Part shown: piece after piece, positions 1 to 7,686 of the stretch
Numbering within the stretch: position 1 is the stretch's first letter
Layout of the letters: the number at the start of each line of letters is the position of its first letter
DNA from: Dehalococcoidia bacterium UBA2979
GTDB taxonomy: Bacteria; Chloroflexota; Dehalococcoidia; UBA2979
DNA length: 16,145 nucleotides
NCBI GenBank assembly: GCA_002348225.1
Contig: DEAP01000056.1
Span: forward strand, 1-16,145
Direction: 5' to 3'
Translations under genes and position numbers: made by a program
The notes under the pieces: generated by a model
Told to the model about the DNA's origin: nothing
The model's input: only the letters and a program-made list of their open reading frames with translations
The model's database searches: none

Positions 1-574
1 TGCCAGATCTTTGGAGGTTACTGATGTCACCGAGATCAACAAATTACTGACAGACATCATCGATGAATACGCCGAACTCCACATTTTAGTAAACAATGCT
101 GGTATCACGGCAGATAGTTTATTGATGCGAATGACAGATCAACAGTGGGATGACGTTCTCGAAATAAATTTAAAGGGACAATTTCTAACCTCTCGAGCAG
201 CAGCGAAACTAATGATTAAACAAAGATGGGGACGAATAATCAATATTTCGTCTGTGGTGGGAGTAGTAGGACAGGCTGGCCAGTCAAATTACGCTGCTGC
301 TAAGTCAGGAATACACGGCTTCAGTCGAGCCTTAGCTCAAGAACTTGCCGGCCGTAATATAACCGTTAATTGTGTTGCTCCGGGCTACGTGGAAACAGAT
401 ATGACTGCTGGACTCACGAGCGACCAAATCGCCCATATATTAACTAAAACTCCTATGGGACGTCCGGCAAAAGCTGCAGAGGTCGCATCACTTGTCGGAT
501 ATCTTGCCACTGATGCGGCCGCCTACATCACAGGGCAAGTCATCAATGTTGATGGTGGCACGGTTACTGCATAA
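1..574 (+). CDS. fabG: 3-oxoacyl-[acyl-carrier-protein] reductase, 5'-truncated by the window edge
   Basis: NADPH-dependent reductase of the fatty acid elongation cycle, reducing 3-oxoacyl-ACP to 3-hydroxyacyl-ACP in the cytosol. The frame is open back to base 2. A TTG at 11 could be read as a start, but it lies inside the family sequence, so the gene begins upstream. About 190 residues are visible of roughly 245, and the N-terminal TGxxxGIG cofactor loop is missing. Visible short-chain dehydrogenase marks, counted from codon 11, are NNAG (28-31), the helix Asn near 53, catalytic Ser81, and Tyr94-xxx-Lys98 in YAAAK. PGYVETDM and a C-terminal GQVINVDGG follow. The motif set and the nearby acpP favour FabG over other SDR enzymes. 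Its TAA overlaps the ATG of nusB by one base (TAATG), which suggests translational coupling. Confidence 0.93.
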   Translation, partial: ARSLEVTDVTEINKLLTDIIDEYAELHILVNNAGITADSLLMRMTDQQWDDVLEINLKGQFLTSRAAAKLMIKQRWGRIINISSVVGVVGQAGQSNYAAAKSGIHGFSRALAQELAGRNITVNCVAPGYVETDMTAGLTSDQIAHILTKTPMGRPAKAAEVASLVGYLATDAAAYITGQVINVDGGTVTA

Positions 575-1038
575 TGAATAACAAGACCGACTCGGAGCAA
601 GCTTCAATGAAAGTACTTACTCGATCCGGTGCACGCGAATTAGCGTTTCAATCGTTGTATGCCAATGATACCGGAGAAAACAGAAACAGTATCACCTTCG
701 AGCGGATAGTTGAGGCTAATGGTTATCAAGGCACGAACCTTATCTTCGCCCGGAAATTGGTCGAGGGCGTCAGCAACCATTTAGTAGAAATTAATGACAA
801 AATTTCAGAATTCGCAACAGCATTCCCTCTGGGTGATATGCCACCAGTTGACAGAGCAATCCTGCGCCTTGCGGTATACGAACTCCTGTTCGATACTCTG
901 GAGAGTGAAAATACACCGGAACGAGTCGCAATAAATGAGGCCGTCAACATGGCAAAGAAATTTGGAGCTGAATCATCCGGGCGCTTTGTAAATGGCGTAC
1001 TTGGTGGTATTGTGCGTAAACAACAACAAAATACATAA
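574..1038 (+). CDS. nusB: Transcription antitermination protein NusB
   Basis: All-helical RNA-binding factor that joins NusE (ribosomal protein S10) on boxA RNA to assemble the rRNA antitermination complex. The whole protein fits the fold: an N-terminal helix with ARELAFQSLYAND, and a conserved C-terminal core with PVDRAILRLAVYELLF, then ERVAINEAVNMAKKFG and SGRFVNGVLGGIVRK. The 154-residue form starts at the ATG that overlaps the fabG stop. A second ATG at 607 gives 143 residues, nearer the usual length. It has GGAG at 594-597, nine bases upstream, while the 574 start has no clear ribosome binding site, so 607 may be the real start. The gene sits between fabG and acpP, an odd place for an RNA factor, and is probably cotranscribed with both. 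Confidence 0.95.
   Translation: MNNKTDSEQASMKVLTRSGARELAFQSLYANDTGENRNSITFERIVEANGYQGTNLIFARKLVEGVSNHLVEINDKISEFATAFPLGDMPPVDRAILRLAVYELLFDTLESENTPERVAINEAVNMAKKFGAESSGRFVNGVLGGIVRKQQQNT
594..597 (+). promoter_or_regulatory. Shine-Dalgarno site favouring the internal nusB start at 607
   Basis: GGAG lies nine bases before the ATG at 607, inside the longest nusB frame. The first 11 codons of that frame (a polar stretch rich in N, D, E and S) precede the conserved part of the protein. The site therefore argues for the shorter NusB. Confidence 0.45.
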
Positions 1039-1058
1039 GTGTGAAAGGGTAAAGAGAT

Positions 1059-1316
1059 ATGGCATCTGTCTTTGAACGAGTACGAGATCTTGTAACAGAA
1101 CAATTAGGAGTGGAAGAAGACGATGTTGTCTTAGGGGCATCGTTCATCGATGACTTAAATGCTGATTCGCTCGATCTTGTAGAGTTGATCATGTCATTCG
1201 AGGAAGAATTCTCCACAGATGAAAACTCACTAGAAATATCAGATGAGGATGCTGAGAAGATTAGATCCGTGCAAGATGCGGTTGATTTTCTTAAGGATGC
1301 TGGGGTCGAAGACTAG
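1059..1316 (+). CDS. acpP: Acyl carrier protein
   Basis: Small acidic carrier that holds growing acyl chains on a 4'-phosphopantetheine arm. The 85-residue product has the four-helix ACP pattern, with the attachment serine at Ser37 in NADSLDLVELIM at the start of helix II. An acidic run EEEFSTDENSLEISDEDAEK follows and a final helix SVQDAVDFLKDAG. Length and charge are typical; a short acidic tail (VED) ends the protein. AAAGGG at 1044-1049, nine bases before the ATG, is a fair ribosome binding site. The gene begins 20 bases after nusB and closes the fabG-nusB-acpP group. The holo-ACP synthase and other fab genes are not in the window. The 91 bases after it hold no convincing terminator hairpin. 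Confidence 0.97.
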   Translation: MASVFERVRDLVTEQLGVEEDDVVLGASFIDDLNADSLDLVELIMSFEEEFSTDENSLEISDEDAEKIRSVQDAVDFLKDAGVED

Positions 1317-1395
1317 CCTTCATTTCTCTCCACATCAGAGTGAAATCTCCTGACGGTATTATCTTGTTCATTCGCCGACTCTGAGAAGACTGAGG

Positions 1396-1401
1396 TATGA
1401 T
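1396..1401 (+). promoter_or_regulatory. Putative -10 element upstream of tatB
   Basis: TATGAT (five of six to TATAAT) ends six bases before the tatB ATG at 1408. Transcription starting 6-7 bases downstream would begin at or next to that ATG, and no Shine-Dalgarno sequence is visible, so the message could be leaderless. The matching -35 position is poor (TCGCCG with an 18-base spacer), so this rests on the -10 alone. Confidence 0.3.
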
Positions 1402-1407
1402 CCTGCT

Positions 1408-1815
1408 ATGAACTTATTTGGAGTTGGTGTGTTTGAGGCCCTACTCGTGGCCATAATCGGACTGATCATCGTCGGTCCTAACAAATTCCCTGAAATGATG
1501 AAGCAAGCTGGGCGGTGGTTTCGCATTGCACGTGCGTTTAGTTCTGAAGTAATGAAAGATGTGCGAGAGGCAGTTGATGAAATTCAAGAGGAAGTCGAAT
1601 TTCAAGAGAAAGAATTAGGAGAGTTGCGAGAAATCACGACTGAACTCGAGAACGATCTGTCAACCGAAGGGCAGAATGTTCAGACAGCGGTTGGAACGGC
1701 TGCTGATTTTAGTGACATCATTCCGGCCAATTCTTCCACAGCGGAACCCGACGGGTCAGAGAAACCACAGGGACTTCAATTCATCTCCGACAAAAAATCA
1801 GAGAACGACTCCTAG
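1408..1815 (+). CDS. tatB: Twin-arginine translocase subunit TatB (TatA/B family)
   Basis: Membrane subunit of the Tat pathway, which exports folded proteins carrying twin-arginine signals; TatB pairs with TatC as the signal receptor. The 135 residues show one N-terminal membrane helix (about 7-22). A short GPNKFP hinge follows, then an amphipathic helix and a long Glu-rich helical stretch to about residue 85, and a polar disordered tail. Two features suggest TatB rather than TatA: a Glu inside the start of the membrane helix (Glu10 in FEALLV), and the GP...P hinge in place of the TatA FG motif. TatA/TatB assignment by eye is imperfect, and a dual-role TatA cannot be excluded. tatC follows after 28 bases, and no second TatA-type gene is nearby. 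No ribosome binding site is seen before the ATG. Confidence 0.85.
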   Translation: MNLFGVGVFEALLVAIIGLIIVGPNKFPEMMKQAGRWFRIARAFSSEVMKDVREAVDEIQEEVEFQEKELGELREITTELENDLSTEGQNVQTAVGTAADFSDIIPANSSTAEPDGSEKPQGLQFISDKKSENDS

Positions 1816-1843
1816 AACGTTATAGGCCTCAGGAATAAAACCC

Positions 1844-2626
1844 ATGACTTCAGGCTCTAACTCCGATAATCAAACTCCACGTGAATTACAGACTGATAAC
1901 GACAGTGTAGAGGAGATGACTTTAATCGAGCATCTCCTTGAGTTACGCACTCGAGTCATGTGGGCGGCCATAGCAATAGCTGTGAGTACTGGGGTTTTAC
2001 TAATTCCTACTGTTGGATTTGAGTTCATTGAGTTGATGCTCCAACCCGCTCGATCCACTGACCCCGATTGGACACCCCAGTCACTTGGACCACTAGACCG
2101 AATTGTCACATTGTTCAAAGTGGCACTACTAGGCGGACTCACGGTGTCGATGCCGGTCCTCATCTATCAAACGATGCGATTCGTCACACCTGCCCTAGAA
2201 AGCCACGAAAAGAAATGGATCCTTCCTATCGTGATTGGTGGTTCACTTTCCTTCGTAGTTGGACTGGTGTTCGCCTACTTCGTACTTCTCCCTCTGTCCT
2301 TAGTATTCCTACTGAGTTTTGGTGATAGCTGGGCCCGCGACGATTGGCAGGTCGGACTATATATAGACTTCGTAACTCGAATGATGTTGATACTAGGCGT
2401 AGCTTTCGAAACGCCTTTGCTGGTGATGGGAATGGCGAAATTAGGTGTTGTCACCTCCAAAAAATTACTTGGTTGGTGGCGCTGGGCAATACTCGGTGCG
2501 TTTCTTGGTTCAGCAATAGTAACTCCCACAATCGACCCAGTGACTCAGTCACTAGTGGCTGGCCCCGTGATCCTGCTTTACTTCGTGGGTGTTGGACTTG
2601 CGTGGCTGGTGCGTCCAGGCAAGTAG
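1844..2626 (+). CDS. tatC: Sec-independent protein translocase TatC
   Basis: Polytopic core of the Tat translocon that recognises twin-arginine signal peptides at the inner face of the membrane. The family signature is the N-terminal cytoplasmic segment with HLLELRTR (30-37), followed by six expected membrane helices. Further marks are the conserved PVLIYQTMRFVTPAL...E loop before the third helix and FETPLLV in a later one. At 260 residues it is normal in size, with an additional polar, acidic N-terminal tail of about 24 residues. AGGA at 1831-1834, nine bases before the ATG, supports this start. The internal ATG at 1916 is preceded by GAGGAG with no spacing and is less likely. It forms a pair with tatB, 28 bases upstream. 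Confidence 0.97.
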   Translation: MTSGSNSDNQTPRELQTDNDSVEEMTLIEHLLELRTRVMWAAIAIAVSTGVLLIPTVGFEFIELMLQPARSTDPDWTPQSLGPLDRIVTLFKVALLGGLTVSMPVLIYQTMRFVTPALESHEKKWILPIVIGGSLSFVVGLVFAYFVLLPLSLVFLLSFGDSWARDDWQVGLYIDFVTRMMLILGVAFETPLLVMGMAKLGVVTSKKLLGWWRWAILGAFLGSAIVTPTIDPVTQSLVAGPVILLYFVGVGLAWLVRPGK

Positions 2627-2647
2627 TACGTTTGGTATCAAGTGAAC

Positions 2648-2653
2648 TATGAT
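2648..2653 (+). promoter_or_regulatory. Putative -10 element upstream of the uracil-DNA glycosylase gene
   Basis: A second TATGAT, identical to the one before tatB, ends eight bases before the ATG at 2662. No Shine-Dalgarno sequence lies between, so a leaderless message is possible. No good -35 is found at the right distance, which keeps confidence low. Confidence 0.3.
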
Positions 2654-2661
2654 CACTACCG

Positions 2662-3315
2662 ATGAAACCAGCGACTAACAACATGAATCTACCGGCCGCG
2701 GGAAGTGATCTTTATCGCGAGATAGCCGACTGTCCAAAATGTGAGCTTGCACGCTTTCGAACACAGACCGTACCGGGCAGTGGACCCATACCATGTGACT
2801 TGATGTTCATTGGCGAGGCACCGGGAAGAAACGAAGATGAGCAAGGACTTCCTTTTGTAGGAAGAAGCGGGCAATTGCTAGACCGATTACTTACAGATAT
2901 CGGACGAAGCCGTGAATCGGTTTACATAACTAACGTTGTCAAATGTCGCCCTCCTGACAATCGTGATCCAAGCAACATAGAAGTCGCCACCTGCGCAGAC
3001 TATCTAGACAGACAAATAGAGATAGTGAACCCCCGCGTGATCGTCACACTCGGTAAATTTGCGATGACACGCTGGTTTCCAGGGGCCAAAATTACAGCAA
3101 TTCGAGGTACTCCATTACTTGAATCAGGCCGATGGATAGTACCAGTGTTTCATCCTGCATATGTATTAAGAAACCAACCAAATAACCTACCTCTTATTCA
3201 AGCAGATTTTGCAGAGATCCAAAAGTTAGTCGGCGAAACCGATCCCGTCCCTCAACTAGATTCATCGAGCAACAAAATAATTGAGTTCAAGGAGATCGCT
3301 AACGGTGACAGATAA
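2662..3315 (+). CDS. udg: Family 4 (4Fe-4S) uracil-DNA glycosylase
   Basis: Removes uracil from DNA, the first step of base excision repair after cytosine deamination. The protein belongs to the iron-sulfur UDG class. Four cysteines are placed as in that family: Cys24 and Cys27 in CPKC, Cys95 in KCRPP, and Cys111 in ATCADYL. The active-site motif GEAPG (51-55) is followed by EDEQGLPFVGRSGQLLD, and the second motif has His164 in VFHPAYVLRN. At 217 residues it is near normal length, with a polar tail of about 25 residues after the domain. The ATG at 2662 is used; a second at residue 8 is possible, and neither has a clear ribosome binding site. The end overlaps the start of rnj. The alternative reading, a phage SPO1 DNA polymerase-like protein, is an old name for the same family. 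Confidence 0.95.
   Translation: MKPATNNMNLPAAGSDLYREIADCPKCELARFRTQTVPGSGPIPCDLMFIGEAPGRNEDEQGLPFVGRSGQLLDRLLTDIGRSRESVYITNVVKCRPPDNRDPSNIEVATCADYLDRQIEIVNPRVIVTLGKFAMTRWFPGAKITAIRGTPLLESGRWIVPVFHPAYVLRNQPNNLPLIQADFAEIQKLVGETDPVPQLDSSSNKIIEFKEIANGDR
3289..3294 (+). promoter_or_regulatory. Ribosome binding site for rnj inside the end of udg
   Basis: AAGGAG lies ten bases before the GTG at 3305 and within the last codons of udg. It is one of the strongest Shine-Dalgarno sequences in the window. It sets the rnj start at 3305 rather than at the upstream in-frame TTG at 3281. Confidence 0.7.
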
Positions 3316-5047
3316 TTCTTCTACAGACCAGGCTGCCCTACCTGAAATCGAACACGCGACTGTTCGCGTAATAGCACTTAGTGGCTACGGCGACATCGGA
3401 AGAAATATGACGATCGTCGAGACCAGAGACGACATGATAATTATCGACGTCGGAGTAATGTTCTCAGATCCCCTTCATCCTGGGGTCGATCTCATAATTA
3501 GTGACTACACCTACGTGGCAGAAAGACTAGCAAAACTAAGAGGGGTATTCTTTACGCATGGGCATGAAGACCACATCGGGGGAGCGCCTTTCTTACTCAG
3601 TGAGATTGCAGAAGGCCTCGATGAGACCATACCTTTTTACGGCTTGCCCCTAACGAGATCTTTACTCTCTGAGAAAATCAAAGAGCATGGCCTCACCGAT
3701 TATGTAGATTTAATCGCTACCCAATCAGGAGACGTCATAGAAGCCGGAAATCTCGAGATCGAGTTCTTCTCAGTAGCACACTCCATCCCTGACTCAGCGG
3801 GAATAATTGTCCACACCGAACTAGGTGCATTGGTACATACAGGTGATTTCAAAATCGACCACACACCGATTCTTGGACAGACAACTGATCTGGCCCGATT
3901 AAGTGAGATCGGGGACTCGGGCACTTTCCTGCTTTGTGCGGATAGTACTTATGCCGATGTAGCTGGGTACACTCTTCCTGAAGAAACTATCCGACCTGTC
4001 TTTGAGCAGATTGTTTCAAACGCACCTGGGCGCATCATTTTTGCTACATTTGCCTCCTTGATATCGAGAATACAGATGATTGCCGACACATCACTTGATA
4101 CGGATCGGAAAATATTTCTGAATGGTCGATCTATGCTCCGAGCTACGAAATTTGCTCGTGAGTTGGGGCATTTGGACATTGAGGAAAATAGACTATTGAG
4201 CCTTGATCAATTTAAGAGGTCGTCAAATGATCGAACGATAATAGTTTGTACAGGCTCGCAGGGAGAGACCAACGCTGCACTTACAAGGATGGCAAATGAA
4301 ACCCATCCTCACGTTTCGATCGGTCGCGGAGACACGGTAGTACTGTCGTCCAATCCGATTCCCGGTAACGAGACTGCCGTATCCAACAACATTAACAAAC
4401 TGACAGCACTTGGCGCTTCAGTCATCCACAACAAGGTTGCTAATGTTCACGTGCGCGGACATGCATCCGCCGAGGAGCTTAAGCTAGTCCAACACCTAGT
4501 ACGTCCGGAATATTTCCTTCCGGCCCAGGGAGAATACCGCCACCTGATTGACCATCAGAAATTGGCAAGTGATGTTGGAGCATATTCGGAAAGTCTGTTA
4601 CTCGGAACCGACGGAGACGTCTTTGATTTCGTGATAGATACAAATAATGATACCAACACTAGTCACCTTCGGGCTGATCAGGTAGGAAAAATCAAAAGTG
4701 ATTATGTGTTCCTCGATCGAGGCCGAAAATTTCCTACTAGCCAAGAAGCCATCAACGAGCGACTCCTCCTCTCCGACAATGGCCTACTCGCAGTGTTCGG
4801 AGTATTCCGCAAGTCTGAAATGAAATTCATCGAGACTCCTTCTGTGCACGCTTATGGACTAGATATCAGCACTGGCAGGCTTACCGAGGATCTTGAAAGC
4901 GCGCTCTCACAACAAATAAAGAACTACCCACATGCGAGTATCACGCCAGAAATTTTAGAGAACTTGGCAGAGGATGTGTTGCGGAATCTGGTTGTTGAGG
5001 AAACCTCCATGAGGCCTGATTTCTTAATCAACTTCGTAATTAACTGA
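3305..5047 (+). CDS. rnj: Ribonuclease J
   Basis: Metallo-beta-lactamase/beta-CASP nuclease that matures and degrades RNA by 5'-to-3' exonuclease and endonuclease action, in bacteria that often lack RNase E. The 580 residues are close to the family norm of about 555. Metal ligands are visible in order: HGHEDH (His85, His87, Asp89, His90), His159 in AHSIPDSAG, and Asp181 in HTGDF. The beta-CASP region includes a CTGSQGE motif and HVRGHAS (His382, His386), followed by PAQGEYRHL (His413). The C-terminal domain runs to the end. The frame opens at a TTG at 3281, but AAGGAG at 3289-3294 and the start of family similarity favour the GTG at 3305. That start gives an 11-base overlap with udg, so the two genes are probably translated from one message. 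Confidence 0.95.
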   Translation: MTDNSSTDQAALPEIEHATVRVIALSGYGDIGRNMTIVETRDDMIIIDVGVMFSDPLHPGVDLIISDYTYVAERLAKLRGVFFTHGHEDHIGGAPFLLSEIAEGLDETIPFYGLPLTRSLLSEKIKEHGLTDYVDLIATQSGDVIEAGNLEIEFFSVAHSIPDSAGIIVHTELGALVHTGDFKIDHTPILGQTTDLARLSEIGDSGTFLLCADSTYADVAGYTLPEETIRPVFEQIVSNAPGRIIFATFASLISRIQMIADTSLDTDRKIFLNGRSMLRATKFARELGHLDIEENRLLSLDQFKRSSNDRTIIVCTGSQGETNAALTRMANETHPHVSIGRGDTVVLSSNPIPGNETAVSNNINKLTALGASVIHNKVANVHVRGHASAEELKLVQHLVRPEYFLPAQGEYRHLIDHQKLASDVGAYSESLLLGTDGDVFDFVIDTNNDTNTSHLRADQVGKIKSDYVFLDRGRKFPTSQEAINERLLLSDNGLLAVFGVFRKSEMKFIETPSVHAYGLDISTGRLTEDLESALSQQIKNYPHASITPEILENLAEDVLRNLVVEETSMRPDFLINFVIN

Positions 5048-5130
5048 AGCAGATATTACCCGAAGCAAAATAAAGCGTGAAAATACAGTAAACTTGATGG
5101 GGCGGGGCGCTCTTAGGTAGGAATAAACCT

Positions 5131-7686
5131 GTGAAACACGGCACACGTCCCGGCACCCCAACTGAACAAAGAAAATCCGAGACAACTGTCTATGACATCT
5201 CGGCCCCTTTCGTCGCTCTCTTGAAATTGCTCTGTACTCGAGCTGCGATGGGAATCTACATAATGCTACTTGGAGTATTGACCCTCATATTGCCAAGACT
5301 GCAAGATATATATTTGGTGTCCCAGACTCAACTTTATGAATTACAGTTAACCTTATTCCAAAAGGTTGGCTTCTTATTTATCCCTGTTGCCGTTTTAATT
5401 GCCATAGTCGGAATAGTGGTGACGCTCAGAAGACTATATCTGGTCGGGCGGTATCCTCGACAAATACTCTCTGCCACCCTATTTCTATTTTTTCTGACCG
5501 GCCTTGTTGCAGAGCAAATAATTACTCCTAACAATCTCTATCCAAAAGCTGAGACTTATCTTCTTGCTGGAGATTTAGGGAACATATTGAGGTCAGGATT
5601 ACTCACTAATGCTATTTGGATCATAGCAGGGCTCACGTGCGTTCCAATTTTGTCACCTCGACGAACAAGAATGATAGCCAAACTAGTTGGAGAAAATGCC
5701 TTGAGATCCGTCAGGTATTTAATTGAATCGAGGACTTTCCCAAAACTCTTTTCGTTCGGAATACTGATACTTAAACGCTCCTTTGAAGTATGTCTCCAAC
5801 TATGTCGCCGTGTAACAGCACGCCTCTCAAGTACTCAGAACACCGCAGCTCATCCATCTCAGGAAAATACGAGCGCCGAAGTCGATGAGATAACCCTACT
5901 GGCAGGACCGCGCACAGATTCTTTGGTAAAAATTGAACCTTCAGAGAAGTTCGTAATTTCATCAGAGACTAACTCTTGTAGCAAAGAGGACGTTGGGCAG
6001 ACGTCATTTGTGGCAGAGTTAGATTCCATAGATGATCCCATTACCGAAACGCCGTCCGGACCGGTCTCAGCCGACAGCTCATGGTTGCTTCCCCCTCTTG
6101 CTCTCTTGCGACCTGGTGATAAACATGCTGCCACAAATCAAGGTAATGATGACCGCGCTCAAATAATTGAGCAAACTTTAGCCTCACATGGGGTGGATGC
6201 CACGGTGAGTGAAATCAATGAGGGCCCCGCGATTACTCAGTTTGGTATTACACCAGGCTGGGACGTAAAAACACGAAGGCTAACGACAAAAGATAAGAAT
6301 GGGGAAATCCAGACTTATGAAGAGGAAATTTCTCGTTCACGTGTCAGGGTTAAGGCAATCACAGCCCTACAAAACGATCTCGCACTTGCGTTGGCTACTC
6401 CGGAAATCAGAATCGAGGCTCCAGTACCAGGCAAGCCTATAATCGGCCTTGAGGTCCCAAACTCTAACACTCGGTTGGTTATGTTGCGAGATGTGTTGGA
6501 CTCACAGGAGTGGCAGCGTTCGAAGAATCAGACGACTCTGGGTGTTCCTCTGGGGGCGGACATTTCAGGTCGGGCGATGTTTGCTGATCTAACAAAAATG
6601 CCACATCTATTAATCGCTGGGGCGACTGGATCCGGAAAGTCTGTTTGCTTGAACGCAATAATTTCAGGATTACTAATGCAACATACACCTGAAACTTTAA
6701 GGCTTGTCCTTATCGATCCCAAGCGTGTTGAAATGACTGCATACGCCTCCGTTCCACATCTTGCTTTTTCTGAAATCATTACGGACCTCGATAGAGTGCT
6801 CGGAACCCTCCAGGCAGTCGCTAATGAGATGGACGCGCGGTATCGCAAGTTTCAAGCACTTGGTGTCCGAAATATTGAAGGGTATAACGAGAAGACTACA
6901 GGAGATCCATTGCCATACTGGGTTGTAGTGATCGACGAACTTGCGGATCTGATGATGACTGCCCCTGATCAGGTCCAAAGACTGCTGGTACGCCTCGCCC
7001 AACTTGCTCGGGCAACCGGAATTCACGTAATCGTCGCTACTCAACGACCTTCCGTTGACGTGATTACCGGGCTCATCAAGGCAAACTTTCCGACTCGAAT
7101 TGCTTTTGCCGTCTCCTCAATCGTCGATTCGAGGACAATTATTGATGGTGCCGGTGCTGAGAAACTATTGGGCCGCGGCGACATGCTGTATGTCCCTCCA
7201 GGCGCTGATAAACCTAGACGTATACAAGGTGTGTTCGTTTCGGATAACGAGATCGCGAGTGTTACTGATTATTGGTTAGCAGAGAATTTTGGAGCGGAAG
7301 TGCCTGAAAAGCACGATCACGCATTGGAGGAAGCCGTACAGCAAGCAGTTGAGGAACTATCGCTTATCGACTCTGGTAGCGACGACTCCGGACAGTCTCC
7401 AGATGACCCACAGTACAAAAAAGCATTAATACTCGGAGCAGAAACTGGTCAGCTCTCCACATCGATGCTCCAGCGAAAACTGGGTATAGGTTATCCACGT
7501 GCCGCTCGACTAATGGATCAATTGGAAGAAAATGGAGTCGTTGGACCACCTGGACCTGCTGGCAAGCCTCGCCAAGTGATCTCTATGGGTTCGGCCGAGA
7601 CAGAAGATCCCCCGCGATCCGATGTCCCCAAGATGACTAACATGAATCGTTTGAATAATCCGCCAAAACAATTTGACTCGGACTAG
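5131..7686 (+). CDS. ftsK: DNA translocase FtsK/SpoIIIE
   Basis: Septum-anchored hexameric ATPase that pumps chromosome ends and activates XerCD dimer resolution. The 851 residues show four N-terminal membrane helices (about 39-55, 80-100, 111-128, 157-175) and a polar low-complexity linker to about 320. The alpha and beta motor domains follow, with Walker A GATGSGKS (497-504) and Walker B VVVIDELADLM (from 598). A C-terminal winged-helix gamma domain (about 760-825) carries RKLGIGYPRAARLMDQLEENG, which reads the orienting DNA motif. The linker is short compared with E. coli FtsK, as in SpoIIIE. The start is GTG at 5131, with AGGTAGGA at 5115-5122 eight bases upstream. The 83-base gap before it has no terminator that I can recognise. 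Its stop overlaps the stop of the convergent uvrB. Confidence 0.97.
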   Translation: MKHGTRPGTPTEQRKSETTVYDISAPFVALLKLLCTRAAMGIYIMLLGVLTLILPRLQDIYLVSQTQLYELQLTLFQKVGFLFIPVAVLIAIVGIVVTLRRLYLVGRYPRQILSATLFLFFLTGLVAEQIITPNNLYPKAETYLLAGDLGNILRSGLLTNAIWIIAGLTCVPILSPRRTRMIAKLVGENALRSVRYLIESRTFPKLFSFGILILKRSFEVCLQLCRRVTARLSSTQNTAAHPSQENTSAEVDEITLLAGPRTDSLVKIEPSEKFVISSETNSCSKEDVGQTSFVAELDSIDDPITETPSGPVSADSSWLLPPLALLRPGDKHAATNQGNDDRAQIIEQTLASHGVDATVSEINEGPAITQFGITPGWDVKTRRLTTKDKNGEIQTYEEEISRSRVRVKAITALQNDLALALATPEIRIEAPVPGKPIIGLEVPNSNTRLVMLRDVLDSQEWQRSKNQTTLGVPLGADISGRAMFADLTKMPHLLIAGATGSGKSVCLNAIISGLLMQHTPETLRLVLIDPKRVEMTAYASVPHLAFSEIITDLDRVLGTLQAVANEMDARYRKFQALGVRNIEGYNEKTTGDPLPYWVVVIDELADLMMTAPDQVQRLLVRLAQLARATGIHVIVATQRPSVDVITGLIKANFPTRIAFAVSSIVDSRTIIDGAGAEKLLGRGDMLYVPPGADKPRRIQGVFVSDNEIASVTDYWLAENFGAEVPEKHDHALEEAVQQAVEELSLIDSGSDDSGQSPDDPQYKKALILGAETGQLSTSMLQRKLGIGYPRAARLMDQLEENGVVGPPGPAGKPRQVISMGSAETEDPPRSDVPKMTNMNRLNNPPKQFDSD

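Noticed and set aside
726..1216. Overlapping minus-strand open frames across nusB and acpP
   Set aside because: Both sense genes are clear and complete; the antisense products are low in recognisable structure and lack ribosome binding sites.
1306..1325. Small inverted repeat (GAAG...CTTC) at the end of acpP as a terminator
   Set aside because: The stem is only four pairs and is not followed by a run of T, so it does not support an intrinsic terminator.
5093..5125. G-rich run before ftsK (GGGGCGGGG, then two GG pairs) as a quadruplex or regulatory site
   Set aside because: Only two long G runs are present and the motif is short; it could be chance, and part of it is simply the ftsK ribosome binding region.
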